Of a stretch of 64,000 nt of DNA, positions 12,901-25,050 are shown piece by piece. Made by a program: the position numbers and the translations under genes. This DNA is from Caprimulgus europaeus (lineage: Eukaryota > Chordata > Aves > Caprimulgiformes > Caprimulgidae), in NCBI GenBank assembly GCA_907165065.1, contig OU015523.1:26873834-26937833 (forward strand), in the 5' to 3' direction. Numbering within the stretch: position 1 is the stretch's first letter; each line of letters opens with the position of its first letter. The notes under the pieces are model-generated. The model did not search any database, was not told the DNA's origin, and saw only the letters and a program-made list of their open reading frames with translations.

Positions 12901-15900
12901 TGCAAAGAGAAACACTGTAGTGTTAGCTCCATCAAGAACATCTAAAAGAACTTCATCACATCATTCAAGTGAAGTTCAAAATACTACAGATATGAAATTT
13001 TACTAGTATAAAATTTAGATAATGTAGTATTTTCTCCTTTCTCCTCACTCTTACATTTTGAGATTTCATCTCACTGTCTTATCTTTTCACCTATTAGCAA
13101 GGGATCATAAATATCAACAGGAGAGCTGGTTAGGGCGTGGTGGCTGAAGCCATCCCCATGGGTGTACCCAAGTGCACTGCTGTGATTTAACTTGGGCACA
13201 CAGGCCAAGCCGCATGGCTTAATGCTGTATTTCTCCATCGCTGCTGCAGGGGTGGTAACTTCCAACAGAGGACCAGTACAGACTGCTGCGGGCAGCCAGT
13301 GACTCAGTGCCCAGTTTAATGTGCTATTACAGAAGACAACACCCTCAGCTACCTTTCCTCCTGAGCTTCCAGGACCGAGCATTCCACACATGGCTACTGC
13401 CCAGGCTGGATCCTATGGCCCTGTGGTTACTCCAGTGCACAACCCAAACTCTCCTCAGCTAGTGGGAGATCTAGAGGCATGAAGAAACCTAAACTCTGGT
13501 CCTCATACCACCTTTTTGGCAACAAAACCAAGAAAAGTCTGTTATACTGTGATTTTGTAATGACAGATGTGGTGATATCAATATACCAGTGACCTCTGCT
13601 GCTGTGGCTGAATCCCATTTGCACAGGAAAATCAACTCCACTGGTGATCTTGGTACCACCAAAACCAACCACATTGAAGGAGGAGAAGGGAACCTCACTG
13701 TAAGCAGGGAAACTCTCATTTAGGGAGCCTACAGACCTCCGGGCATTTCCAGAGGGACGCAGCGCTGGCTCAGCCCTCTGAGCATCCTCATGACTTCAGG
13801 AGCTGGCTGCCCAACTCCAACAGTACAGTCCAATGTGCATAAGCAACCCTGATGACAGCCCAAAGGAAATGGCTGTCTGCACTGGTCTGTGAGAGGCCAG
13901 AAGCATAAATGGTCATTTAGTCAAAAAAACTCACTCAATTTCTATATGAAATCATGACAACCCGGCCCAGGCGCCTGATCTGTATGCCCCACGCTCTTAA
14001 GGGACCAAGCTCTTCACATACATTTATGTTTAATCCTTTGAGCACTATTACAATGTCACAATGAGAATAAAATAACAGCTTTCAAGTGCAGCTATTGAGA
14101 TAATCACATTCAGCCAGAAACATTCAGAAAGCCCGAGTCCTCAAATCCACGATTTACAGTGAAACAGCTGATGCTAACAGGTAGCATTTCAGACATCCTG
14201 TACTGCTGAATAAATTCAACAACACTATACAATGCTGTCCCATTGGGTAGACCTATTTTCTGTCATTAGCCTGATGAAATAACCTATAGTACTTACATTG
14301 GGCATGTTCATCTTCCTGTTGTTCTCTTTACACTTAGTACCATTGCTTATTTTCAGTCAGATCAGCTGTGTGGAGGATGTTTTTCAAAGAAGGGCATGTG
14401 CTTTTAGAGCTGAGGCCCCTTCTTTTCTTTTTTTTTTTTAATTATAGAGGATTCTGTTCGATTACCAGCCAAGAATTTTGGTGTGCAGCACCCAGGCTTT
14501 CTGACAGGTTTATTAGTTTATTCAATTGTGAAGCTTAAGCAACGGCTGAATGTTATAGCAAAGATACTAGATGAGGGCTCCACTCTCAAACTTAATTCCA
14601 CAGATTCACAGGCAAGTATCTTAAATCTCCCTGCATCTCAAATCTCCTTTTACAGATAGAGATATTACTTTTCTTTGTCACTGAAATAAAGTCAGAATAA
14701 ATCCATTTATATAGGCAAGGTACTCAAGCAGGTGACGTGGTAGTGACAAATAACTAGTAAGACAGAAGGGACTGTGCTCAGCACCACATAATTTCATCTG
14801 AGCATCAAAAAGCACAATGTCACTTTGTTTCACAAATGAAGTGAAAGGATTCACATGCACCTCCTTAAGAGACAACCAGTTTTAGTCTGATTCACAGACT
14901 TGTAGGACCCACTCAATTACTTTGAGATAATATTGCAATAAATTGTAGGTCAGGCATGGTGGAATATGAAACCCTGGCCTCGACATTAATCTATGAGGTT
15001 TAAAAAGAGAGGTCAGAAGAAGATAATATCCTCTTATTGCTCTACCAGTTTTACTAGTAGAGTCTCTCAATGTAAAATTTGGTCCAGCTTTAGCAATAAA
15101 AAAATTATTTTCATTTGACAATATGCCAAACCTCTGCCTCTCAAGAGCTCCATCTGGGAGCCTTACTGAGCTCCAGCATCACAAGGGCAGCAGTGGGGTG
15201 GGTCCAGCCTTGAGCATCTACCAGCTCAACCCAGCCACCTCTCCTGGCTTTTGAAAGCCCTTTGAGTGGGGAGCTGAGAAAGCAGGAGAGCAGAAAGGCT
15301 GGACAGGCCTCCACACAAATGTATTCATTTCTAAGACCTCTGGAGAATTTTGCTAAAAAACTCATGGGAACAAGTTTTGGTCCCTTCTGGTGTGAAGAGG
15401 GTAGTGAAAAAGCAAGCACCACCTGGAAAGCAAGTAGTTGCTGTCTCTCCCTTCTGTATCAAATTCTGGGTGACATTAAGACGTAACTAACACCCTTCTG
15501 CAGACTGCAGCAGCAAGGCAAGAAATTTTATTGCCATTTAGAGAATGAATCAGTAGCTCTGGGAGGAATAAAACCTTCTAAAAGCTTTTATCTTCCCCAT
15601 TTTTTAAGACAATTTGAAAAAAGTATAATTTTAAATACCTGCTGAAAATGCTTTAATCCTTAATTTCTTCTCATCAGTATTACATGCTGCCAAAATTTGT
15701 CCTCTGTTGGATTTGTTTTACTTCTCTCTCTGAATAATCTAGGACCAAAGCACGTTACAGAAAAGTCAGTGGAAGTAACAGGTGGGCAGAGGTTTTGAAA
15801 ATCTGATGCCTCTCCCTTAAGTGACTCATTTTGGGGTTCAATGAGCAGAAAGTGCATTAAACTTTAAAGGGATTCCTGTACAGAAATAGCTCTCCACAGC

Positions 15901-18555
15901 TGTCTGGTCTCAGTAAGTTTAAAGTGAGATGTACACTCTGATGAGCAGGTTTGAGATTGCTCTTAAAAAGCCAGCTATCTGCAGCTTGCCTGTAATCTTG
16001 CCTAAATTACAGGCAAGCTAAGGATGGCCATCTGTGCTTCTCCTAAACCCTCAGTGTGCAGGAAAATCCCAGTCAGATGGGGGGTGTTCAGCCATCTCGG
16101 GCAACATGGGCTGAGGAACCATTTCAAAATGAGGATAATCAACTCGCAGCCTTGTGATAAGCACAGCAAAGCTGGAGCAAGTTCTGGTGGCAAGCAGGAT
16201 CCCAACCCCAGGAAATCATGGAGCTCAGTCTAGGACCCCATCCCAGTGCTATGGTACGTCTATTTACAGGGGCTGGCAGGAAGGTCTACATCTTGGAAAC
16301 ATGGTCAGCTGAACCCAAAACTGACTCCAAAGGCAATTCCTCATCTTGTTCCTCTTGTAAACAACAGCTCTAGGCTAAAACAACTTAGGGTAAAATGCAC
16401 TGGAAACATGCAAAGTACATTCAACAAATATCATTAAAACTTTGAAAATCCTCCTTAATCCTCAAAATCTGTGTCTGAGGAGCCATCTTCACAGAGGCTT
16501 TGAGGCACCAAGAAACCATGCCTAAACTGTGGGCAAGTTGTCCGTGGCAGGAACCAATCTCCTTGTCCAACCACCAGACTACATTCCCTGACAGAAGCAG
16601 CCATGTTTAATTTCTTCAGATATCAACATCAATCTAAAAGTAAAGTTTTTTGGTGGGGGAGGGAAGGAGCAGGAATCCAGCAAAGACCTGAATGCAGATC
16701 AGGAACCTGAAGGTTTACTTGCATAGCCTCACCCAGTACATGTAAGTTAGTGTTATGTGCTTGTCTCATGAGCACAAGGCTCAACCTCCCCAAACAACAT
16801 TACAGTTGAAAAGCAACCCCTCAAAACTTGAGCTAACAACAGCCTCCACTGGCACCTCCAGAAGGAAAACCAGTCTCAGAGGAGCAAGATGCCATCCCTG
16901 GATAGCAACTTCATAGCTCTTTGCTACTCTACGTCAACCACATACTAGGATGTCCTCAGTCTTTTATTATCATACCATCTCTATAGCTCTACACATTTTA
17001 GTATAGAAGATGTTATTTTTTCGCTTAATAGATTTATTTGAAATTTTGTCTGCCTGACCACTCACTGTCTGGGAGCTGTGGTTTCAAGTAACCTTCAAAG
17101 ACATCAACCTTTTTTCACCAGCACATTTGTACTCAGTCAGCACCAAACAAACATTTGTTAGAGTACTTCACTGTTTACTTTCACAAGACACATTTCTCTG
17201 ATGTTCTATGTTGCTGAATTATGCACAAATAGCATGCTCCACTGAGATCCTTCCTATAGGTTTTGCAAGTTGTTATATCTGTGTTTTACACATACAAGGG
17301 CCATGTTCTCTTGAAATGTTTTTCTTTGTCTGAGACACCATCCACCCCAATCACCTCCTGAGAAGTGGTCATGGACCATGTATTTATACTGCAGTTGCAT
17401 CTGAAAGCTCCGGTGTGGGCTGAAACCAGAGCTCCCAGCTGCTTTACAGTCACACAAGGATACGTGATCCTCAGTCCAGGAGCTCTGACAAAGCTGTAGT
17501 TATGTCCCCTATTGTCATAGGCTCAGGCTTGTCAATCATTTCCTCGCCATTTATTTGTTGCTGGCAGGGGAAGCTATACCATGGCTCATGCAACAGGGCA
17601 GTCCCAGCTCTCCTTCTGCCCAATACTTTGTGGGAACCAGCCCACACCATTTGACAGCAGAGACCAGGCTATTGGTAGGTGTAAAGTGACTCAGTCCTGT
17701 TTTCCAGGAGGACTAACCAACACACACAACAATTAACAGACTCCAGCCCCTGCAGCATTGACCAATATGCCCAACTCAGAGAGACTAACCCCTATTTCTG
17801 CCTCTCTCTCCTCCAGCCTCATCTCATCCCAAATTCTTGCCCTTCCCCACAGTCTGTTCACTGCCAGCTTCTCCCTGTCCCCTTCCCAAACATCTTTTCC
17901 TGGAAAAGGAGATCCCAATGAGGGCAGCTGTAAGGTCCCCAGAAACATGAGGTTTCTTTGTTAGCTGTGAAGCCCTGTGAGCTCAAACAAGGCTGCAGGT
18001 AGACCTTCCCCACAAAGCCTCTATTTCTAAATAATCCTGCCCCCTTCTCCCAAACACACAGCTCCAGCACCCCCAGTCTAGCAGATGTTTTTACTCTCAA
18101 AGCCAAGGTCCCAAAAAACCCTCGATTTCTTTCTTTTCGCTTGCCCAGAAGCATAAATCAGAAGCTGCCTGTGGTAGGTACCGCGGTTTTCTCATGCTCC
18201 CGACAGCTGCGTTCTGCTTATTCCCCACATTACTTAACGTTATTTTGAAATACAGGCTTCAGCTCTCCGAGTACCTATGTGGATGTGCAACTTTGCCCAC
18301 TTGCTGGCCTCAACCTCCTGCTGCAAAAAGGTCAGAGGCCACATTTCAGCAGAGAGGCACCAGCTGTCCCCTGGCCAGCAGACACAGCCCGCTCTGCCAG
18401 CAAGGAAGGGCAAGGGACTCTCAGGGACATTGCCAATGGGTCCAGAGCTGGTGCATAGCTCTGGGTATTTATACGGGTTTACCAAGTCCAGGTGGCCCAA
18501 AACAACTGACTACATCTACTTTCTCCTCAAAAATCTCCTGTTCCTTTTCATAACC
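12901..18555. other. Non-coding unique DNA
   Basis: No gene is recognised. A T-run lies at 14,427-14,439. Open frames at 13,071-13,391, 13,427-13,672 and 13,489-13,719 (minus) and 18,194-18,561 (plus) have no recognisable domains and overlap other frames. The stretch 13,070-13,740 is somewhat GC-richer than its flanks but could not be identified as a retrocopy. The perfect hairpin at 15,983-16,019 is listed separately. Confidence 0.55.
15983..16019. repeat. Perfect 14-bp stem hairpin
   Basis: The arms are AGCTTGCCTGTAAT (15,983-15,996) and its exact reverse complement ATTACAGGCAAGCT (16,006-16,019), separated by the 9-base loop CTTGCCTAA. The loop repeats the CTTGCCT of the left arm, so the motif occurs twice directly and once inverted within 37 bases. 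A stem of 14 uninterrupted pairs is unusual by chance. It lacks the arm length of a typical microRNA precursor and no terminator function applies in a vertebrate. Confidence 0.88.
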
Positions 18556-21000
18556 CTTTAAAAAAATAAATTCCAAACCTGAAGATGTGCTTAGGTAACC
18601 ACATTAAGCATAAAGACCTGTTTTAAACAGTAAACAGAAGCTGAAATGTCATGCATTCATTTGTATGCCTCCAGGAACGATAGCTTGAAGGAACATATCA
18701 AACAGTATGACTTTCCAAATTAAAAACAAAAACAAAAAAACAACAAAAAAAAACAGGCTGGTAAATTACAGTAATTTTTCATTCCATAACAAAGTACACA
18801 CAAAAAAGCGCTTCCCAGAAAAAGATTACCAAGAAATCATCCAGATGTTACTAAAGCATTAAGATTAATTTGCTTAAAAAGAAAAAAATAAAAGCAGCAA
18901 AGAAATTACTCCCACTGGCTTTTTGGTCATAAGTTTCATCCGGTAACTTGTAACTGAATTTACTTCTGCATTCTGTCTCGAGTCTTACACCAAGGCTGTG
19001 TGCATTTCTATGGCTTGCTCTCTATGCTCATACCTCTTAAAGCAGCACCTCACTAACTCACTCTGGAATGCCATAAAAGTCAACAAAAATGCAACTTTTC
19101 TCCCACATAAGGAAAAAAAAATAAAAAAGCAGTTTCATTGTTGCAGTTGTGCAGAAGAAAAATAAAATTCTCCTTTGTTACTGTTTAAAAAAGCACATTA
19201 GTCATTTTTAACCAAAATAACCTTTGGCATGTATTACACATCACTTACAGTGAAAGTCAGCAGATGCTTGGCAGAGGTTTTCAGTAACTACTTTAATTCA
19301 CTGCATAAACCTGCAGTGATCAATTAATAATCCCCCCCCAGGAAACCTGGGAGTAGTTAATGCTTCAAGTCCCACAGCGCTCCATCGGCAGGTTTCCTCC
19401 AGTAACCCCAGGGCTTCAGCCACACCGTGTCCCACCACAGCATCCCTCGGACTGCAGAGGGGCCTCACGGGTGGGTCCCTCCTCACCAGGTGAGGTGGGA
19501 ATTAACTCACAAAGGGAAGCGAGCAGCCTCCCTGTAGCTGAGGAGCAGTGGACAAAGCTGGCAGGCTCACACACGGCCTCTGGTTTGGGTCTTCCAGGTT
19601 TTGCCAGCATTCACGCAAAACCCGGGCATGGGCAAGGACATGTCTGATCCCTTTGGAGACGAGACTTCAGCATCAAGATGCAGCTTTCCCATGACTAAGG
19701 TAACCCACAAGTCATCTTCTCAGACACTTGCCACGGGCACTAAGCTGGCGAGCAGCAGTCATATGGCTGCCGTTTTTTAATCTCAGATTGATCACTTGTG
19801 TTCACTAATTTCAGGTTGGAAAGTTTATACTTCATGGTTAATGTCTTTTGACATGCTGGATTTAGGAAGTTTGGGCAATATTTCACATCATCTCATGCAG
19901 CCTGGTAAATACATTTTAGCTTCTTCCAGCTAGGGGCATCAGTTAACATGCAAGAAATGTGCCCATGAAGCAGTGCTGTTCAAGTTAATTTTGTTTTGTA
20001 GTTAACTACAAAATACTCCTTCTTCTGTGCATCCCAGATCTTGATCAAAATTCCTCCTGCCCAACCAAGATTTGGTCCCCTTTCCTGCCTAGGCACAGGG
20101 AGGCAGTTGCACCCAGCAGCTTCCCACCTCCCTTCCCTGCGGTGGCCTTGCGCAATGGAGAGTCTTTGTCTCCATTTCAATGTCTGAGGGCCTGGAGCAC
20201 ACTCTGTAGGTACCTTCCCCGCCCAGATTCATGCAAATGAATAACAAAGCAATTTTCAGCTGGGAAGCAGACAAGCAGAAGGCTTATTTGTGTTCCCTCC
20301 AACCTGAGGGTTAGAGGGACTCAGCTGCAGGACCACAGAGTGCTGTTTGGTCACCTGGGAAAGTCACAACACCAGGTTTTCGATAGTTTGCTACAGCAGT
20401 TTCTAATACAAGCCATGAAGCCATCTCTCATCAGAAGTCCAACTGCTGCTAGGGTATCTTCAGGAGCCACACAGCAATGCAGTGTATGAAAGAAGAGACT
20501 GGCACAAGCAGCTCTGTGCATCCTCCAAAGACAGTGGAGGCAGGTATTAATGCAAATCTACATGCTTTCCTCCTTCCCTCTGCTATTTTATTGTCTTCCA
20601 AACATCTCTATCCAGCTTCCAACAAAGTGCTACAGATGAAGCCTGGGAACTTCCCTGACTCATCCATCTGCAGGTATGACTCGCTGGTGCTCTATGCTGC
20701 CTACTTCAGAGAGCCTTATCTACACAGGGGTCACTCCCAGCACCCGGATAGCTCAAACCCTACTGCAAAGAGACATTTCCCTACACATGCAGGAGAATCT
20801 GGCTCCATGAAGCAAGAGGTTGCTGTGGTCCCCCAGCTCCTGCCTGCCCTGCCAGCAGCACTGCAGTGCCCTATGGCTGTCCCCATAAGCTAAAATGCAT
20901 CTAGACAACAAGACTAGCATCAAAAGTATTGATACATAGCAGAAAGAAAAGAAAAAAAGAAAAAAAAAAAAGTCATAAAGACAATGCTATTCAAGTGCTG
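18556..21000. other. A-rich non-coding DNA
   Basis: Unique sequence with several A-rich low-complexity tracts (18,722-18,754 with AAAAAC units; 18,880-18,892; 20,940-20,972 with GAAAA units) and a C8 run near 19,333. A GC-richer patch lies at 19,370-19,640, with overlapping open frames on both strands that carry no recognisable protein. No CR1 piece was seen. Confidence 0.55.
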
Positions 21001-24000
21001 TTTCCATGCTTATTACTCAATACAAAATCCCCTCAACAAGAGAGGCTTTTTTTTGCACTAGTTATATGAAACCAAGGCCACCATTTCCAAATTGTTTGGA
21101 AGGGAAAATAGAAATGCAGAGCAACTCTCATTAGAAAAAATGTTTCTGCATCTTCAGAAACAAATGCTACTGTTCCCATCACCATGGTTGCCCATGAGCA
21201 TCACCTCTACCCCCTTACCTCTGCAGAAGAGCACACCTACCGTGGCCCTTACACATTCCTATGACCACAAGTAATCCATATGCCTGATCCTTTGACAGAT
21301 ACAAACCATTCCTGAAACATCCCTGCTTGCAAACATTCATGCCATGACAGCAGTGTGTACGTATGCACTGTGATTTGTGGTCAGGCCCCAGACAGCTCAC
21401 AGAGGTACTGGTCATCAGCTGTAATTCAGGTACACCTATGGCAATGCAAGGTAACGCAATTTATCTTATACCATTCTTGGTGAAGTTGCATCACGGCACA
21501 TTTGCTGTGCTCCTAACACCATTCACACAGTTCCTGCAGCCCAGCAATCGGCAATTTGCTAAACTCCATCAACATCACTGTAAGTTTGAGCTCTTAATTA
21601 CCCCCAAATCTACACCAACTCTAGACAATACTGGAAAACGCAAGAGTTAAACCACTGCTGGTCTCCCAAGAGCTACCCTCCAACCTGTCAACCCAGACCT
21701 CGCTGCTGGGAAGAACACCGAAGGCAGAGAGGGGGAGTGGTGCTGGCAGCAGTGAGACCACCAAGCCTCCAGTGCAGGTTGCATTTGAGCCAAGCAAGGG
21801 CTGGGGGCAGAGACCCTTCACAGGACCACAGCCACCTGGGACCCCCGCCCCTGCACACGCCCCGATGCACGCACTGCCTAACGCGCACCCTGCTACACCG
21901 CTGCGATCGCTTATTTGCCGCGTTTTACAAGGGCTTTTTCAGCTACCTGAGAACATCGCCTTCCAACTCTTATTGAAAATGTAATTGGAAGTCTCAAAAA
22001 GCAATTAGGTTAAAAGCACTCCGCAGTGAATCAACTAACTACCGTTTGCCCACGAGCTTCTCACACCAGCCGCAGCCCCGGCCGATGGGGCTGTCATTCC
22101 CAGGACCTGCACACAGAGCTGAGCACGGAAGGAGGCTTCATGTACGGGAGCAACACAACAGCTTCCCCTGGAAGGAAGAGGGGTTTGTTAGTTATCACAA
22201 ATGCTCCCCCTTTCCCGAGTCCTTTGACACCATCCCACCGAGAAAGCAAATAAGCAAGCAGCAGAGAGCAAGCCTGCTGAGCCAGGGAAAAAGGATGTTT
22301 GTGTTTGTTTACAATTCAATTAAAATTTGAGATGTCGCAAGCAATAATGAGCAAAACTACATTCTGGTTCTATACACCCCTAAATCTTATGTGGCCTATG
22401 CCTTGTGAGGCACAATAAAAATATAAATATCTACATAACTTCCCTTTTTTCCCCCCTGCTTCTGCACTGTTTGCAGCACAGCTGGGCTAATCCCATTTCC
22501 ACTGCTATGTATTCTGACCTCCTTAAACAACCCTATGCTAGGATGTTAAAACACTCTAATCTATAAATAATGTATTCCCCTCATCCAGCAATGGATTACT
22601 GGGCCATAAAACTCACACCACACAGTTGCCAGTTTAACAAAATAATACTGAGAAAGACATATCAGTAGAGAGTTGTCCTTTCTCTTGCCAAATTCTTTTA
22701 AAGATTTGACTTCACCATAGCTTTTGCATTGAATTATTCTTTTTTAATAAATTGTTTAGGACCTGGTATGTTATTCTAGTGACCTATTTTTCCCCCCACC
22801 AAAGACCCTTTATTTTTTTTAGCGCTATTAATCCTCACAGCATGGCAAACTACCAGCACCAGCTAACTAATCAGGGCCAAAGTGAAGGGGGAATGACAAA
22901 GGGCACACTGCTGCCATATGCCACAGGGCCTCGACACACATGGTGTGGCCATGCTTTAGACTCCAACCAATCTGTTGCCCCAGGCAGGGAGCTCCCTTTT
23001 CTGCCCCCCAGTCCTCCTGCCTGCCCAGGCATTCTCTGCACCCCATGCTGGGCGAGTCCAGATCACTGATCCCGCAGGAAATGATCTGTATTTTCATTTT
23101 CAGATGGCCATTACCTACAATTCGAGCTATAATGTGTAACTTCATTGAAAGATAAATGAGTCTACTCCAGAGACTGATGCCTAATAGTCTTGCTCACACT
23201 GCTGCAATGGTGCAAAACCAATGCCTCTCCTACGCCGTGGATGCCAGCAGGAGTCCTACCACTGATTTCCCAGAGCAAAAGCATAAAGCTTAAGCAAATG
23301 CTTAAATGATGCAAATTTGCGGTTTGGCAGATTTTTTCTGAGAGGCATTTTGGAAAAATAAAGTGTTTCTGCCTTAAAACAAGTTGGAACCCTCTTGAAA
23401 ACAGAAGTGTACCCTTTAAAGAGCAAGTTCCCCTAGGAAGCATAACCAGGCACACCACACTTCGGCACTTAATTTCTTAGCTCCGTTTGCTGTGATTAAT
23501 ACAGCAATTTTCCACACATTTTCTGTAATGCACAGATCACTTTTAACTCCAAAAGGATTGGGGAAAAACAAGCAACCCACCAACACCCACAAAACTTGCT
23601 TTCTTCGTTCCACTGCACTAACCACATGTGAAAATTTAAATCACTCCCGCAATACGAAAACACCGTCAAAGGAATTAACAGCCACTTTGACAATGGGTTT
23701 CTGGTATATTAAACAAAGTGATTAAAGCACTAACATTTCCAACAGCTACAGCATGACTTAATTCCCCCCAAAAGGTACGCATGATACTTTGCCTCTGCAC
23801 AGGAGGATTACTCATGGCGGAGGGATTGCAGCGCAGCTCTGAATCAGGTCTGAACCCTGCCCGTTGGAAAGCAAGCCTGTGCCCCTCAGGAAGCAGAAGC
23901 CATATCCAACATTTCTTCAGCAGCCCTGAAGACAGTGGGTTGGGATGGTGAGGATGGAGAGCTGGCCCCTTGACGGCAGCCAGCTGGTAGGGGAAGAGCT

Positions 24001-24780
24001 GGGCCAGGAGACAACACTGCCTGCTTGGTTATTAGTCCTAATGCTTAGTCACAGTAATTGCAGGGCCAGGGCTCTGTACTCACATTTCCTGTCACCAACC
24101 CAAGAATTAGGCAATTTAGATTTAAAGATAGTAACCTGCGTATAAAATAACTTGGTAAGCGATCGCAGAAGTAACTAGGAGAAAAATGAGCAACCTGATA
24201 TGGAAAAGCTTCCCCCAGCCCCTGCTTCTGCAGTGGTATCAGATCTTTGGCAAGTGCGAAACCCCACCAAGCCCAGCCTTTCCACCCCTACTGAAAAGCA
24301 CAGCAAGCATTGCCCTTCACCACGTTTCAGCTTTCCCCACCTCGCAGAAACATCTAACAGAGCTCAATTCAAGTTGAAACCTTTCACGGGGCTCATTTTG
24401 AACAATTAAAGAGCATGGCAACCTGTAATTACTGAAAATAAAGCCAGACAGCTGGAGAAGGGAAGCATCTTTAATAAGTAACATGATACTACATTTTCTC
24501 TCTTAGGGAATTTAGCTATAAAGTCCCCAGCTCCCTTTCAATCAGTTTGAGCTCTCTGTGTCTGCACTGAACCCAGTGTGCTTCTACTACCTGCACTGCA
24601 GACCCTAAAAAAGCAAACAACACGCGACTCGGAGAAAGCAACAACTCCATCCATGCCAGGGAAAGACAGAAGTTAAGAAAGAAAAGCCTTACAAGCATCT
24701 TAGACAATACAATGATGCTACACCCCACAAACACATTTTCCCAGCTTTAGCTGAGCTTCAGCTGCTCTCACTCCCCCAGC
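21001..24780. other. Non-coding unique DNA with small CpG patch
   Basis: No gene is recognised. A CpG-containing patch at about 21,840-21,925 includes the 8-base palindrome GCGATCGC at 21,903-21,910. The same octamer recurs at 24,159-24,166, and the two sites share 13 bases in inverted orientation. Open frames here, such as 20,477-20,893 plus just upstream and 22,752-23,069 plus, have no recognisable domain and overlap opposite-strand frames. Confidence 0.5.
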
Positions 24781-24831
24781 CCAGCACACACAACACAAGC
24801 AAAAGTTAATGTCACTCGGGAAGCAGCTTAC

Positions 24832-24960
24832 CGCTCACCATCAACAGCACAAACATCTTTGCCTGTCGTATTTCCCAAGCCCCGGCTGGCTCTAACAGAA
24901 AGGAGGAAGCGCCAGCGTTTCATTCTCCTTCTGCTTCAGAGTGGGTGTAACTTGTTAAGT
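24832..24960 (-). promoter_or_regulatory. Possible minus-strand 5' exon (signal-peptide start)
   Basis: Reading the minus strand, an ATG at 24,856-24,854 with A at -3 opens a hydrophobic reading M-F-V-L-L-M-V-S. One base later the frame meets a good splice-donor sequence, G|GTAAGC, whose GT begins at 24,831. This is the form of a short first coding exon that encodes the start of a signal peptide and breaks in phase 1. Upstream (24,857-24,960) is a mixed GC segment that could be 5' untranslated sequence. Further upstream on the same strand lies a G-run tract at 25,017-25,050. No downstream exon was found and no gene family is recognised, so this is a hypothesis. Confidence 0.2.
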
Positions 24961-25016
24961 TTCATGCTAAGATGAGATGGGTCAATTGGGTGTGTTTGAA
25001 GGTTTGGGTTTTTGCC

Positions 25017-25050
25017 ATCCCTCCCTCCTTCCCTCCCTCCCTCCCTCTCC
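25017..25050 (-). repeat. (GGGA)n tract with G-quadruplex potential
   Basis: The plus strand carries CCCT repeats, with four CCC runs separated by single T at 25,031-25,045. On the minus strand this reads GGGAGGGAGGGAGGG, a canonical G3N1 quadruplex pattern, with further G-runs to 25,018. It lies about 170 bases upstream of the possible minus-strand first exon. Such tracts are frequent in vertebrate promoters, but also occur as plain microsatellites. Confidence 0.8.

Noticed and set aside
13070-13740. GC-moderate block with three minus-strand frames suspected to be a processed pseudogene
   Set aside because: No recognisable protein in any frame, no A-tail and no flanking duplication were seen.
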